A stretch of 58,039 nucleotides of DNA, taken from positions 78,053-136,091 of the forward strand of contig NZ_LMUM01000002.1 of assembly GCF_009765985.1 (NCBI RefSeq). The letters are read 5' to 3'. The notes beneath the pieces were generated by a model. It did not search any database, was not told where the DNA came from, and saw nothing but the letters and a program-made list of their open reading frames with translations. Below are positions 7,737-17,584 of the stretch, one piece after another. Source of the stretch: Acidobacterium sp. S8 (GTDB lineage Bacteria; Acidobacteriota; Terriglobia; Terriglobales; Acidobacteriaceae). Position 1 is the stretch's first letter. The number at the start of each line of letters is the position of its first letter. A program made the position numbers and the translations under genes.

Positions 7737-9764
7737 ATGTTGCAGAAAGCAAATCCCTCAGTATGGGCCTGGATCAGTGGCGCATCCTTGGCATGCGCAT
7801 TGCTCGCGGTTCCCGTTCTCCAAGCGCAATCGCGCATTGAAAGGCCAAAGGTAGCAGAGCTTTCCTCCGACCACGGCCCGATACAACCTTCGCAGCAACT
7901 CACCCTAACCGTGCATTTGAATATGCACAACGAAGCGGCCTTCAATCAGGCACTCGATGCTCTTTACACGCCCGGCTCACCTACCTACCATCAGTGGTTC
8001 AGCGATGCTGAGCTCGCCAGATATGCTCCGTCCCCGGCCGAGGTGGAAACTGTTAAGAAAGAACTTCAATCACATGGCCTTGCGGTTCTCTCTGTAAGCT
8101 CTGACAATCTCTCGATTCGTGCCCGCGGACCAGCTTCCGGAGTGGAAAGCGCCTTCCAGACGCAGATTCATGAATTTGAGCGCCAGGGCAAGGTTTTTCA
8201 TGCGAACGTCACGCCCGCAGCATTGACTGGCCAGGCTGGAACGCTTGTTCATGGCGTAACCGGCCTCACAAGCTTCAACATGCGTCCCTTTATCAAGTAT
8301 CAGATTGATCCGCATACAGGTAAGCCCCGCACAGCAGCCCAGCCGCTTGGAGGCAAGGTGAAGAACGCCGCTGGCGGGTTCTCTGCCATTGCTACCAATA
8401 AATGCTTCAGCAATCCGTCAACCGTGAATCTCACCACGGATGGCGCGTCTCTCCCCGTTGGCGTGTACTACGGCAACAATTACGACAACAGCCCACTGAC
8501 CTGCGCCTGGACGCCTTCGCAGATCCAGACTCATTACGGTCTCAACGCGGCCTATAAGAAAGGTCTCGACGGCACCGGCCAGACCGTCGTCATTGTCGAT
8601 GGTCCCACCGATGGCGCCCAGTTGACGGCCGATCTGGCGCAGTTCTCGACCCTTGCCGGATTGCCTGCAACCAACTCCTCCAACTTCACCGTTCTTTATC
8701 CGGACGGAAAACCTACACCCCTGGCGCTCGAAGTCGACAGCTGGCAGGATGAAGCCTCGCTCGATGTCCAATGGGTTCACTCCATCGCTCCCAATGCAAA
8801 AATCGTGATCGAGATCATGCCGTCGGAAGATTGGACGGAATTCGAATTCGCCATCGACTATGCCCGGCAGAACAAGCTCGGCAGCATCATCTCCAATAGC
8901 TACGGCTACCCGGAAGCCCTTTTCGGTGCCTACACTGTGAGCGGCTTTGAACAAGTGCTGAAGAAAGCCGCAGCGGCTGGCCTCGCTGTAAACTTCTCCA
9001 GCGGCGATGGCGGCGACGAAGGCACCGGCTCACCCAGCGGCGGCGGCCAGTCCTATCCGGCGACCTCTGCCTATGTGACCGCCATTGGCGGAACCAGCAT
9101 CGGCATTCCTAACGGCACTTCGTCCGGAGCAGAAGTCGGCTGGGGAAACAACGGCGCCATCCTCTCCTTTGCAACGAATGACGTGCTCGATCCACCGCTC
9201 ATGCTCGGCAACCTGGGCGGCTCGGGCGGCGGCGAGAGCACCTTTATTCCCAAGCCATCCTGGCAGAAATCCTTTACCGGCACTGGTCGGCAGGAACCGG
9301 ATATCTCCGCCCTCGCCGATCCCTATACCGGGGTGGTCTTCGTCGAATATGGCGCGCCATATGCCGGGATCGGAGGCACCAGCCTGGCCTGCCCAATCTT
9401 CTCTGCTCTATGGGCGATTTCTGATCAGGCTGCCGGCAAAGCCCTCGGACAGGCTGCTCCGATGCTGCCGAAGCTGCCTGCCAATGCGATTAACGATGTC
9501 GTTCCTGTCAGCAGCCCGACGAATGTAGCAGGGATCGTCTTCGATTCAGCCGGCGCCACCTTCTACTCCTCTGACACGCTGCTGGCTCCGCTCTACACCA
9601 CCACCCAGTACTTCAGCGCATTGTGGAATCTGGAGGGCGAATATGTAGATCTGAGCTTCGGTACCGATACTTCCCTGACCGTGACCAAGGGCTGGGACAA
9701 CGTTACCGGATGGGGCGTCCCCAATGGGCTCTCCTTCATTAATGCGGTGGCCAAGGGGAAATAA
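7737..9764 (+). CDS. Secreted S53 peptidase (sedolisin/kumamolisin type) with pro-domain
   Basis: Sedolisins are acid-active serine-carboxyl endopeptidases, in keeping with an acidic-soil bacterium. The 675-aa preproprotein has a Sec signal (to about residue 33, VLQAQS) and a pro-kumamolisin activation domain (about 40-190) containing FNQALDALYTPGSPTYHQW. The catalytic domain shows Glu339 and Asp343 in DEASLDVQW, oxyanion Asp424 in SSGDGG, and Ser549 in GGTSLACP. The C-terminal GWDNVTGWGVPNG matches the calcium-binding end of the family. The ATG follows AGGATGGAG. A secreted lipoprotein and a TonB receptor follow on the same strand, which suggests a peptide-foraging locus, but gaps of about 250 bp and a terminator separate the transcripts. 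Confidence 0.93.
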   Translation: MLQKANPSVWAWISGASLACALLAVPVLQAQSRIERPKVAELSSDHGPIQPSQQLTLTVHLNMHNEAAFNQALDALYTPGSPTYHQWFSDAELARYAPSPAEVETVKKELQSHGLAVLSVSSDNLSIRARGPASGVESAFQTQIHEFERQGKVFHANVTPAALTGQAGTLVHGVTGLTSFNMRPFIKYQIDPHTGKPRTAAQPLGGKVKNAAGGFSAIATNKCFSNPSTVNLTTDGASLPVGVYYGNNYDNSPLTCAWTPSQIQTHYGLNAAYKKGLDGTGQTVVIVDGPTDGAQLTADLAQFSTLAGLPATNSSNFTVLYPDGKPTPLALEVDSWQDEASLDVQWVHSIAPNAKIVIEIMPSEDWTEFEFAIDYARQNKLGSIISNSYGYPEALFGAYTVSGFEQVLKKAAAAGLAVNFSSGDGGDEGTGSPSGGGQSYPATSAYVTAIGGTSIGIPNGTSSGAEVGWGNNGAILSFATNDVLDPPLMLGNLGGSGGGESTFIPKPSWQKSFTGTGRQEPDISALADPYTGVVFVEYGAPYAGIGGTSLACPIFSALWAISDQAAGKALGQAAPMLPKLPANAINDVVPVSSPTNVAGIVFDSAGATFYSSDTLLAPLYTTTQYFSALWNLEGEYVDLSFGTDTSLTVTKGWDNVTGWGVPNGLSFINAVAKGK

Positions 9765-10018
9765 GGCCTGAAACCGGCGTAAACCCCTAATCGCTGTGAG
9801 TTGTGGGGCGCCCTAAGGATCGACCAGGGTGCTCCATCTCTCGCAGCGACCGGGTGAAATCTGCCCGGCAATCCTTTGGAACGCCTCCCCGCCGCTTGCT
9901 GAAGTCTCTTCCAGCTTTTACACTCAAACTTCGAGACTATATCCTTGGAAAGACTCCCAGAGCACATCTGGCAGTGACAACCGTCTGCGTGGCGAGTCCA
10001 TACAGACGGGGAGGTTTC

Positions 10019-12400
10019 ATGCAGCGGTTTTTCGCCCTGATTGCTTTATTTGTACTTTCTATTCCGGTCGGCATCTCTATCGCGGGCTGTGGCGGCACCA
10101 ACCCTAACAATTATTGCCTCAGCAGTGGATACGGCTATGGCGAGAAGGTCACTGACCTTGACCACATTACCCTCGGCCCCGCCTCGACTGGTATTTCGCT
10201 TTCATATGGGCAAACCGGACAGGTCAATCAGCCAGCAGGCTTCAATTGCAAGGGAGGCACCGTCAGCGTAGCCCACTGGGTTTACGGAACGACGAACCTC
10301 AATCTTGCTGACATCAATCCGTCGACGGGCGCCATCTGCGCCGGTACGTGGAATCGCCATAGCGCTTCCGGTATCCCGGATTTCACTATCTGCTCGCCGC
10401 CTGCTCAGGCCGGAGTTGCTCAGGTCACGGCAAGCGCCTCCTCCGTCACAAGCAATCCGGTGAGCATCTATGTGCACCCGCCCGTTACTGCGATCACCAT
10501 CGGCTCGCAATCAGCCTGCGTTTCGCAAAATCAAACCCTGAATGCACCCGGAACTGATAATCCTCAGCCGCTGACGGCAACCACTCAGGTCTTCGGTCCT
10601 GACGGCGTGCTGATTCCGACATCCTATGTGGGCACGGTGACCTACACCCCGGTAGACTCGACGATCGTCACCATCAACAACACCAGCAACGGAACCACGG
10701 ACACGGGTACCGACACCACCAGCACCGTGAACGGCCTCGCCACTGCACATTTGCCCGGCTCGACGGTCATTAACGCCAGCCTTTCCGGAACCACCTCGGC
10801 GGCGGGATACTTCTTCACCTGCCCGCCCACCAGCATCGCTCTCAATCTGAACGGTTCAACCGGCTTCCCGAATCCGGTAACGGTGAACGCCAGCAGCCCG
10901 CAAAACCTTACTGTCAACTCGCCCGATAAAAACGGCACCTCGTTGAGCGGCCTCACACTCGACTACACCTCAACTCAGCCTAAGCAGATCAGCGTAAGCA
11001 GCGCGGGCACCGTCACTCCGGCGTTCCCGACTACGACTGCCATCTCCGCTATCTGCCAGCCGGGCACCTGCAACCCTGCGCCGGTCAATATCATCGGGCA
11101 GCTGGGTACTGGCCTTCCTGTCACCAGCAACATCGTGCGGGTCAATACTCCGGGGCGCAGCAGCAGCAAGCTCTGGCTGTCTTCAACGCAGTCGTCCTAT
11201 TTCACGCCGGTTGATCTCACCAGCACTGGCGCGCCCGTTCCCGTCAAGCTGCCGTATATTCCGAATTCCATGGTGCTCGACCAAAACGGCATCAACCTCT
11301 ACTTCGGCAGCTATCACGAGTTGATGATTGTGAGCGCAACCACCAACACCCTGAGCAAGGAAGACATCAACGTGCCGGGTGTAGTGCTCGCCGTCTCGCC
11401 CGACAGCAGCACTGTTGTGATCAACGATCAGGTCAACCAGGTCATCTACCTCTACGGCCAGAGCAAAGGCACCTTCACCAGCATTGGCGGAGTTGCCACA
11501 CACGCGCAGTATTCGCCTGACGGCAAGAACCTCTACATCGTCGGCCCCAATAACTTTTACGTCTACAACACGTCTACCGGCTGGCATAACTATCCGAATA
11601 CCAATGGCGGATCGAACGTCTGCACCGCAACCCAGCTGAATAACAATGGCGATACTACGAAGTACGATCCCTTCTGCTCGCCTGACATCGCGGTAACGAT
11701 TCCCAGTGTCAGCCCGTTTATCACCGGCTCAAACACGGCAGCTTACGGATTCTGCCCTAATACCACGTCGACTCCGATCGTCAACTACCCGCAGGCAGCA
11801 ACCGTGGGCATCGCGGCCGACCACCTGGCTGCCACGAACGATGGCCTTCACATCCTCGGCGCAACCGCCAGCCCGGCGCAGATTGCCGATATATCAGTCA
11901 ATGTGCCGATCGGGGCCTGCCCGGCGACGAATACCGGCATCAAGTATCAGCAGGGGTCCGGTTCGAATCCCGGCGATTACGCCATCAACACCACAGCTCT
12001 CGGCGTTGCACCTTCTGAAATCAATCAGGTTGTCACATCGCCGGACGCAACCATGTCCTTCGTGACCTACAACGCATCGAGCGCGAGCGGCGTGTTGCCG
12101 GCCTATAAGCCGTCGACAACCTTCGCCACGCCCGGTACGCTGTCGAACGTGCAGCTCTCCACCGGCGCACAGGCCCCGATCTCAGGAGCCTTCAGCCCCG
12201 ACGATTCCACCTTCTTCGTGGGGACTTCGGGCGACAATCAGCTGCATCTCATTGATGTTCCTTCACTCACTGACACGCAGACGATCAATCCCAGGCTGCC
12301 TGCGTGCACGCAGATACCGGCCGCAGGAACTCCAACCTGCGATCCTACTGCTACAGTTCCGGTGCAATTCATCGCTGTGCAGCCGCGTACCACGACCTAA
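10019..12400 (+). CDS. Exported lipoprotein with Ig-like and beta-propeller-like repeats
   Basis: I do not recognise a named family for the whole 793-aa protein. The ATG at 10019 is chosen because GGGGAGG lies five bases upstream and the product then opens with a type II signal, MQRFFALIALFVLSIPVGI, ending in the lipobox IAGC; the open frame extends further upstream without one. The first half is Thr/Ser-rich, with segments resembling bacterial Ig-like domains (NPVSIYVHPPVTAI). From about residue 400 there are blade-like repeats, such as AVSPDSSTVVI, YSPDGKNLYI and FSPDDSTFFV, typical of YVTN/PD40 beta-propellers. It is probably anchored in the outer membrane as a binding or scaffold protein. 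A strong terminator follows. Confidence 0.75.
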   Translation: MQRFFALIALFVLSIPVGISIAGCGGTNPNNYCLSSGYGYGEKVTDLDHITLGPASTGISLSYGQTGQVNQPAGFNCKGGTVSVAHWVYGTTNLNLADINPSTGAICAGTWNRHSASGIPDFTICSPPAQAGVAQVTASASSVTSNPVSIYVHPPVTAITIGSQSACVSQNQTLNAPGTDNPQPLTATTQVFGPDGVLIPTSYVGTVTYTPVDSTIVTINNTSNGTTDTGTDTTSTVNGLATAHLPGSTVINASLSGTTSAAGYFFTCPPTSIALNLNGSTGFPNPVTVNASSPQNLTVNSPDKNGTSLSGLTLDYTSTQPKQISVSSAGTVTPAFPTTTAISAICQPGTCNPAPVNIIGQLGTGLPVTSNIVRVNTPGRSSSKLWLSSTQSSYFTPVDLTSTGAPVPVKLPYIPNSMVLDQNGINLYFGSYHELMIVSATTNTLSKEDINVPGVVLAVSPDSSTVVINDQVNQVIYLYGQSKGTFTSIGGVATHAQYSPDGKNLYIVGPNNFYVYNTSTGWHNYPNTNGGSNVCTATQLNNNGDTTKYDPFCSPDIAVTIPSVSPFITGSNTAAYGFCPNTTSTPIVNYPQAATVGIAADHLAATNDGLHILGATASPAQIADISVNVPIGACPATNTGIKYQQGSGSNPGDYAINTTALGVAPSEINQVVTSPDATMSFVTYNASSASGVLPAYKPSTTFATPGTLSNVQLSTGAQAPISGAFSPDDSTFFVGTSGDNQLHLIDVPSLTDTQTINPRLPACTQIPAAGTPTCDPTATVPVQFIAVQPRTTT

Positions 12401-12425
12401 TTCATTCCTTAGCCGCATCACAAAA

Positions 12426-12455
12426 GCCCGCAGCCATCCGCTGCGGGCTTTTTTT
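12426..12455 (+). terminator. Rho-independent terminator after the lipoprotein gene
   Basis: GCCCGCAGC (12426-12434), loop CATCC, GCTGCGGGC (12440-12448), then seven T residues, with an A-run before the stem. It lies 26 bp after the stop codon and separates the lipoprotein from the TonB receptor transcript. Confidence 0.9.
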
Positions 12456-12616
12456 GCATGCCGTTCGCACGGTATTCATACTCCCTTCATCTTGCGTTCA
12501 TAGTGCTGTCAGAGTTAACCTTTACCTTCTTTTTAGTTACGTCCTTATATCTACCCAGAGTTTGTGAGTGTCTTCTCGACGCGCTGTGCAAACCATACCT
12601 TTTTGATGAGGCCATT

Positions 12617-15600
12617 ATGAAGAACTCTATCCCCCGGGCATGGTACCGTTACACCCTGCTCGTTGCTGCGGTTTTCTTCCTCAGCATTTCCCTTCTCGCT
12701 CAGGTCAATACGGCCAGTCTTTCCGGCCTTGTCACCGACCCGAGTGGCGCTGCCATTCCAAACGTAACCGTGAGAGCTACAAATCCAACAACCGGCTACG
12801 CCCGCGATGTCGTAACCGACAATTCCGGCTACTACACCTTTCAGAACCTGCCCATCGGCGAGTATTCCGTTCACGTGGAATCGCCGGGCTTCAGCACGAC
12901 AGAAGAAAAAGTAACTCTGAATGTTGCAGAAAAGAGCAGGCGTGATTTCTCGCTCCAGGTCGGCTCCGCGCAGCAGACTGTTGAAGTGCAGGCGCAAAGC
13001 ACCGGTCTTTCGCCCGATGACGCATCCATCGGAACCGTCGTCGATTCCCGCACTATCGAGCAGACCCCGCTCTATCTGCGCAACTGGGATGACCTGCTTC
13101 GCACCGTGCCCGGCGTGCAGATCAGCCGCTTCACCCAGCAGAGCGGCTCCACCTCTGCGGGACGTACTGGCGACTTCAACGTCAATGGCATCCATTCGCT
13201 GCAAAATAACTTTATCCTCGACGGCATCGACAACAACACTTTTTCGGAAAACGTGCAGGAATTGAGCACCGAATCCGCGCACCCCTCCGTGGACGTCATC
13301 GCCGAGTTCAACATCATCACCAATCCCTACTCAGCGGAATATGGCCGCGCGCCCGGCGCTGCCGTCTCGGTCAACACCAAGAGCGGCAACAACCAGTTCC
13401 ACGGTCTCGCGTATGAATACGTCCGGAATCAGTATTTCGACGCCACCGACTTCATCACCAAGCAGCACAACCAGCCTAAAGCCGAAAATAACCAGAACCA
13501 GTTTGGCGGCAGCTTCGGCGGACCCGTCATCAAGAACAAGCTCTTCGGTTACTTCAATTACGAAGGCACCCGCATCAAGCAGGGCGTAAACCGTACCTCA
13601 ACCGTGCCGCTCGACAACGAGCGCATCGGCGATTTCAGCCCCGCGACCAGCGCGCGTGTTGGCATCAAGTATCCAACCATCTACGATCCGCAGACGGGCC
13701 AGCCCTTTCCTAATAATCAAGTTCCGGCCGGACGCATCGACCCAGTTGTCGCCAGTCTCATCGCGCTCTTTCCCGAGCCGAATGTTGCTTCCAACGGTTC
13801 CTTTGCGGAGACCAACAACTACTTCCGCACCGGCGGCGTGGAGGATAACAACGACAGCTATAACGGCCGCGTCGATTGGACGCCTTCACAGAACAACAAC
13901 GTCTTTGTCCGCTACAACTACTCCAACCGCTTCCGCTTCATTCCCGGCTACTTTGGCGGACTCGCCGACGGCAGCAGCACTTCAGCCTGGGGTCGTCAAT
14001 ATCTGAAGAACCACAGCCTCGTCATCGGCTGGACACACATCTTCAGCCCCAGCCTCGTCAATGACTTCCGCTTCGGCTGGGTTCGCAACTACTCCTTCGC
14101 CGAGCAGGATCCATTCGCGCTCACGCAATATGCAGGCGACTTTGTTCCCGGCATCCCCATCAATCCCGCAGTTGGCGGCGGCGTACCGCTTACTACCTTT
14201 GGCGGCTCCATTGGGTCCTTCATCGGTTCGCCCGACTTCCTGCCCAAGCAGCAGGTACCGCAGCAGTTCCAGTACAATGACACGCTCTCGCTCACGCACG
14301 GACGGCAAACCTACAAAATCGGTGCCTCGCTCTATGCGCCTATGCGCAATCTTTTCCAGGATGAGCCTGGTATGCGCGGCGATCTGACCTTCACCGGCAT
14401 CTTCACCTGCCAGCGCAATTCATCCAGCCAGTGCGTTTCGAACACCGGCTTCCCTTATGCTGACGGATTGCTTGGCATGGTGCAAAGCAATCAGCTCACC
14501 AATGTCCACTTCGTCGATCAGCGTCTCTGGATGGCCTCCGGCTTCTTTGAAGATGACTGGAAAGCCACGCCGAAGCTCACACTCAACCTCGGCATCCGTT
14601 ATGACTTTGCCACACCAGCCCTCAACGGTAAGGACCAGATGGCCAATTTCGATCCTGACTCTGGCTCGCTGGTCTTCGCTCGTTCCGGCGGTTTGGAGTC
14701 ACGCGCACTGGTCAACACCAACTACAAGAACTTCGGCCCGCGCATCGGCTTCGCCTACTCGCCTGACCAGAAGACTGTTGTGCGCGGCGGATATGGAATC
14801 TACTACACAGTGCTTGAGCGCTACGGCAGCGAAGATCAGCTCTCGCTCAATCCGCCATTCCTCATCAACAAAACACAGTCTGCCGCATCCACCTCGACCA
14901 CACCGGTCATGATCGCGCAGCAGGGCTTCCCATCCAACTACCTCGATCCTTCCACGATCGATCTCAACAACCTCACCGCATTTCACATCCGCTCTTTGAA
15001 CCCCAACGACCCAACACCTTATGTCCAGCAGTGGAGTCTCGGCATTCAGCGCGCCATCGGCAACTCCTGGACTGCGGAAGTGGACTATGTCGGCACCAAG
15101 TCCACCCATCTCGACCTCATCCGTAACTACAACCAGCCCATGATCTCCGGCAACACTGTCGAGTCGACAACCGATCCCAATACCGGAAAGACCATCCCAG
15201 TCATTCCTTACTCCAACTTCGGCTTGATCGAATACACCGACCCGATCGGCTACGGCAACTATAACGGCCTGCAGGCCAGCCTCAAGCGTCGTTTCCAGAA
15301 CGGCTTGAGCGTCCAGGCAGCCTACACCTATTCACACAGCCTCGACAACGCACCGGAAGAGCTCGAAACCAACTCCGGTGACGCCCCCAACGGACGCAAT
15401 CCCGGCGCGTGGTATGGCAACAGCGACTTCGACATACGTAACCGCGTCGCCGTCAGCTATGTCTACGAGCTGCCCTTTGGCCACGGCAAGCCCATGCTGA
15501 ACAGCGGACCTATGGCGTGGATCTTCGGAGACTTCCATACCTCCGGCGTCTACACCTTCTACTCCGGTCACCCGTTCACGGTGAATGCTGGCAGCACGCT

Positions 15601-16012
15601 GGCCAGCGCGCTCGATCCTTACGGATACGCGGTCGCCACGCCGTTCCTCATCGGCAAGCCCCATATGGTCGGCGATCCTTCCTGCTGGTACTACACCTCG
15701 GAAAATAGCGCATGTAAAACACTCGAGTCGAACCTGACCGATGCCTACCTGGCCCCGCCATCCGGCCAGTTCGGCAACAGCGGCCGCAACACCCTCATCG
15801 GTCCCCGCACCAACGTCTTCGATGCGGCCCTCATGCGTGAGATTCCCATCGAGCGCGTCAACATCGAGGCCCGCTGGGAAGTCTTCAACGTAACCAACAC
15901 GCCGGAGTTCGGTCAGCCCGGCAACAACATCACCAGCAGCTCGGCGGGCAGCATCACTACGCTCTCCGGCGATCCGCGCGTCATGCAATTCGCATTGCGC
16001 ATATCCTTCTAG
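12617..16012 (+). CDS. TonB-dependent outer-membrane receptor, Oar-like, with carboxypeptidase-regulatory-like domain
   Basis: This is a predicted outer-membrane transporter of the large Oar-like class that is abundant in Acidobacteria. The ATG at 12617 (1131 aa) has GATGAGG five bases upstream; the longer frame from 12458 overlaps the terminator region and is rejected. A Sec signal (about residues 1-30) precedes a CarboxypepD_reg-like beta-sandwich (about 33-115, GLVTDPSGAAIPNVTVRA). A plug-like segment follows (DFNVNGIHSLQNNFILDGID), then a long beta-barrel with many alternating aromatic/Gly strands, ending in Phe (FALRISF) as outer-membrane proteins do. No TonB box is obvious. The substrate is unknown. 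A second paralogue is at 50880-54254. Confidence 0.9.
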   Translation: MKNSIPRAWYRYTLLVAAVFFLSISLLAQVNTASLSGLVTDPSGAAIPNVTVRATNPTTGYARDVVTDNSGYYTFQNLPIGEYSVHVESPGFSTTEEKVTLNVAEKSRRDFSLQVGSAQQTVEVQAQSTGLSPDDASIGTVVDSRTIEQTPLYLRNWDDLLRTVPGVQISRFTQQSGSTSAGRTGDFNVNGIHSLQNNFILDGIDNNTFSENVQELSTESAHPSVDVIAEFNIITNPYSAEYGRAPGAAVSVNTKSGNNQFHGLAYEYVRNQYFDATDFITKQHNQPKAENNQNQFGGSFGGPVIKNKLFGYFNYEGTRIKQGVNRTSTVPLDNERIGDFSPATSARVGIKYPTIYDPQTGQPFPNNQVPAGRIDPVVASLIALFPEPNVASNGSFAETNNYFRTGGVEDNNDSYNGRVDWTPSQNNNVFVRYNYSNRFRFIPGYFGGLADGSSTSAWGRQYLKNHSLVIGWTHIFSPSLVNDFRFGWVRNYSFAEQDPFALTQYAGDFVPGIPINPAVGGGVPLTTFGGSIGSFIGSPDFLPKQQVPQQFQYNDTLSLTHGRQTYKIGASLYAPMRNLFQDEPGMRGDLTFTGIFTCQRNSSSQCVSNTGFPYADGLLGMVQSNQLTNVHFVDQRLWMASGFFEDDWKATPKLTLNLGIRYDFATPALNGKDQMANFDPDSGSLVFARSGGLESRALVNTNYKNFGPRIGFAYSPDQKTVVRGGYGIYYTVLERYGSEDQLSLNPPFLINKTQSAASTSTTPVMIAQQGFPSNYLDPSTIDLNNLTAFHIRSLNPNDPTPYVQQWSLGIQRAIGNSWTAEVDYVGTKSTHLDLIRNYNQPMISGNTVESTTDPNTGKTIPVIPYSNFGLIEYTDPIGYGNYNGLQASLKRRFQNGLSVQAAYTYSHSLDNAPEELETNSGDAPNGRNPGAWYGNSDFDIRNRVAVSYVYELPFGHGKPMLNSGPMAWIFGDFHTSGVYTFYSGHPFTVNAGSTLASALDPYGYAVATPFLIGKPHMVGDPSCWYYTSENSACKTLESNLTDAYLAPPSGQFGNSGRNTLIGPRTNVFDAALMREIPIERVNIEARWEVFNVTNTPEFGQPGNNITSSSAGSITTLSGDPRVMQFALRISF

Positions 16013-16025
16013 CTGTAGCAACCTT

Positions 16026-16070
16026 GGGGTGCCCCATCCTTTCGCGCCTTTTTGCGAAAGGATGGGATCC
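16026..16070. repeat. GGTGCCCCAT-family palindrome
   Basis: After GGGGTGC, CCCATCCTTTCGC (16033-16045) and GCGAAAGGATGGG (16054-16066) form a perfect 13-bp stem over an 8-nt loop ending in Ts. This is the cleanest copy of the family in the window. It sits 14 bp after the receptor stop and may act as a transcript end or stabiliser. Confidence 0.8.
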
Positions 16071-16101
16071 CGATTCCTTGCACAAGCGATAATGATCCCT
16101 G

Positions 16102-17583
16102 ATGCTGAAGCGTAAATTTTGCCGTCTCCTCGCTTACCTGCCGCTATTGTTCCCAGCTTCAAACCTCCTCTCACAATCCAAGCCCGACATCGTTCTTAAG
16201 GGCACCGTCCGCGGCAGCCAGAACAACTCATATGTCGAAGCGCCTTTCACCGTGCCCGAAGGAATTGCATCCATCACAGTTACATTTAGCTATACGGAGA
16301 AAGATCAGCACACCGCTCTCGATCTCGGCCTCTTCGATCCGGAGCGCTTTCGCGGCTGGAGCGGCGGCAATAAAAACCACTTTACTCTCAGCACCACCAA
16401 TGCCACCCCGTCGTATCTTCCCGGCCCGCTTCCAGCCGGTCAATGGAAACTGATCATTGGCGTTCCGAACATTCGCGCGTCTGTAAATTCCAATTACGAA
16501 GCCGACATCTTCTTCACCCGCGACAATAACAACGCATCCTTTGCTGATGCTACGCTGCGCACCGGCCCGGCATGGTATCGCGGCGATCTGCACATGCACA
16601 CTGCGCACAGCGATGGCAGCTGCCTGAGCCAGAGCGGCAAAAAAGTTCCCTGCCCCGTCTTCCTCACCGCAGAAACGGCATCGGAACGTGGCCTCGACTT
16701 CATCGCCGTCACCGATCACAACACCACCTCGCACTACGACGATCTCCGTGAGTTGCAGCCCTACTTCGACAAGCTTCTCTTTATTCCCGGCCGCGAAGTC
16801 ACCACCTTCTGGGGACACGCCAATCTCTTCGGCCCGACGGACTTCGTCGACTTCCGCGTAGGCACTACGATTCCATCCATGCAGGCGCTCTTTGAAGAAG
16901 CGCATCGCATGCACGCCATTCTCTCCATCAATCATCCCAACGCGCCGACAGGCGAAATCTGCATGGGCTGCGGCTGGACGCCAAAAGAAGCCATCGACCC
17001 GCATCTCATCACCACCATTGAAGCCGTCAACGGCGGCGGGGAAGAAGGTAAATATTCAGGCATCAGCTTCTGGGAAAAATATTTGAGCCAGGGTTACCGC
17101 ATCGTCGCCATTGGCGGTAGCGATAACCACAATGCACTGATTCCAGCAGGAACAAGAAGCGCCATCGGCAGCCCTACCACCGTCATCTATGCAAATGATC
17201 TCTCAGTGGACTCCATCCTCGACGGCATCCGCAAAGGCCACGTCTTCATTGACCTCAGCGCCTCGCGCGACCGAGAGTTCGATATATCAGCCGAAGACGG
17301 CAATCGGAAAGCGATGATGGGCGACACGCTGCAAGCTCCCGACGGCTCGAGCATCCGCATCTCCGCGCGTGTCGCCGCATGCAGCGGGAATCAGCTGCGT
17401 TTCCTTCTCGATGGCCAGCCAGTCGCGTCGTTCAATTCCACAATCACGCAAGCCGATCAAACCCTTGCGCTCACATTGCCGGCCGATGGCAAACAACACT
17501 GGCTCCGCCCCGACATCGTCACGCCGGAAGGCAAACTGGTCCTGCTCGGCAACCCGATCTATCTCAACTATCAGGAAAAATAA
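16102..17583 (+). CDS. Exported PHP-domain metal-dependent phosphoesterase-like protein
   Basis: The 493-aa product has a Sec signal (about residues 1-25), an N-terminal beta-rich domain (about 30-150), a PHP domain (about 155-380) and a C-terminal beta-sandwich. PHP metal-binding motifs are intact: H164-M-H166-TAHSDG, DFIAVTDHN, IPGREVTT followed by GH, SINHPN, and GGSDNH. The type resembles CehA/McbA-like proteins, metal-dependent hydrolases of phosphoesters or esters. Location is probably periplasmic. The stop TAA is followed after one base by the ATG of the next gene, so the two are almost certainly translationally coupled. The substrate cannot be named from sequence. Confidence 0.85.
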   Translation: MLKRKFCRLLAYLPLLFPASNLLSQSKPDIVLKGTVRGSQNNSYVEAPFTVPEGIASITVTFSYTEKDQHTALDLGLFDPERFRGWSGGNKNHFTLSTTNATPSYLPGPLPAGQWKLIIGVPNIRASVNSNYEADIFFTRDNNNASFADATLRTGPAWYRGDLHMHTAHSDGSCLSQSGKKVPCPVFLTAETASERGLDFIAVTDHNTTSHYDDLRELQPYFDKLLFIPGREVTTFWGHANLFGPTDFVDFRVGTTIPSMQALFEEAHRMHAILSINHPNAPTGEICMGCGWTPKEAIDPHLITTIEAVNGGGEEGKYSGISFWEKYLSQGYRIVAIGGSDNHNALIPAGTRSAIGSPTTVIYANDLSVDSILDGIRKGHVFIDLSASRDREFDISAEDGNRKAMMGDTLQAPDGSSIRISARVAACSGNQLRFLLDGQPVASFNSTITQADQTLALTLPADGKQHWLRPDIVTPEGKLVLLGNPIYLNYQEK

Positions 17584-17584
17584 A

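Noticed and set aside
9593-9967. A 124-codon minus-strand frame after the sedolisin gene
   Set aside because: Partly antisense to the peptidase end, no ribosome site or family resemblance; the 9765-10018 spacer is treated as non-coding.
15332-16174. A 280-codon minus-strand frame under the first TonB receptor
   Set aside because: Antisense to a clear receptor barrel and lacking any family motif or ribosome site.
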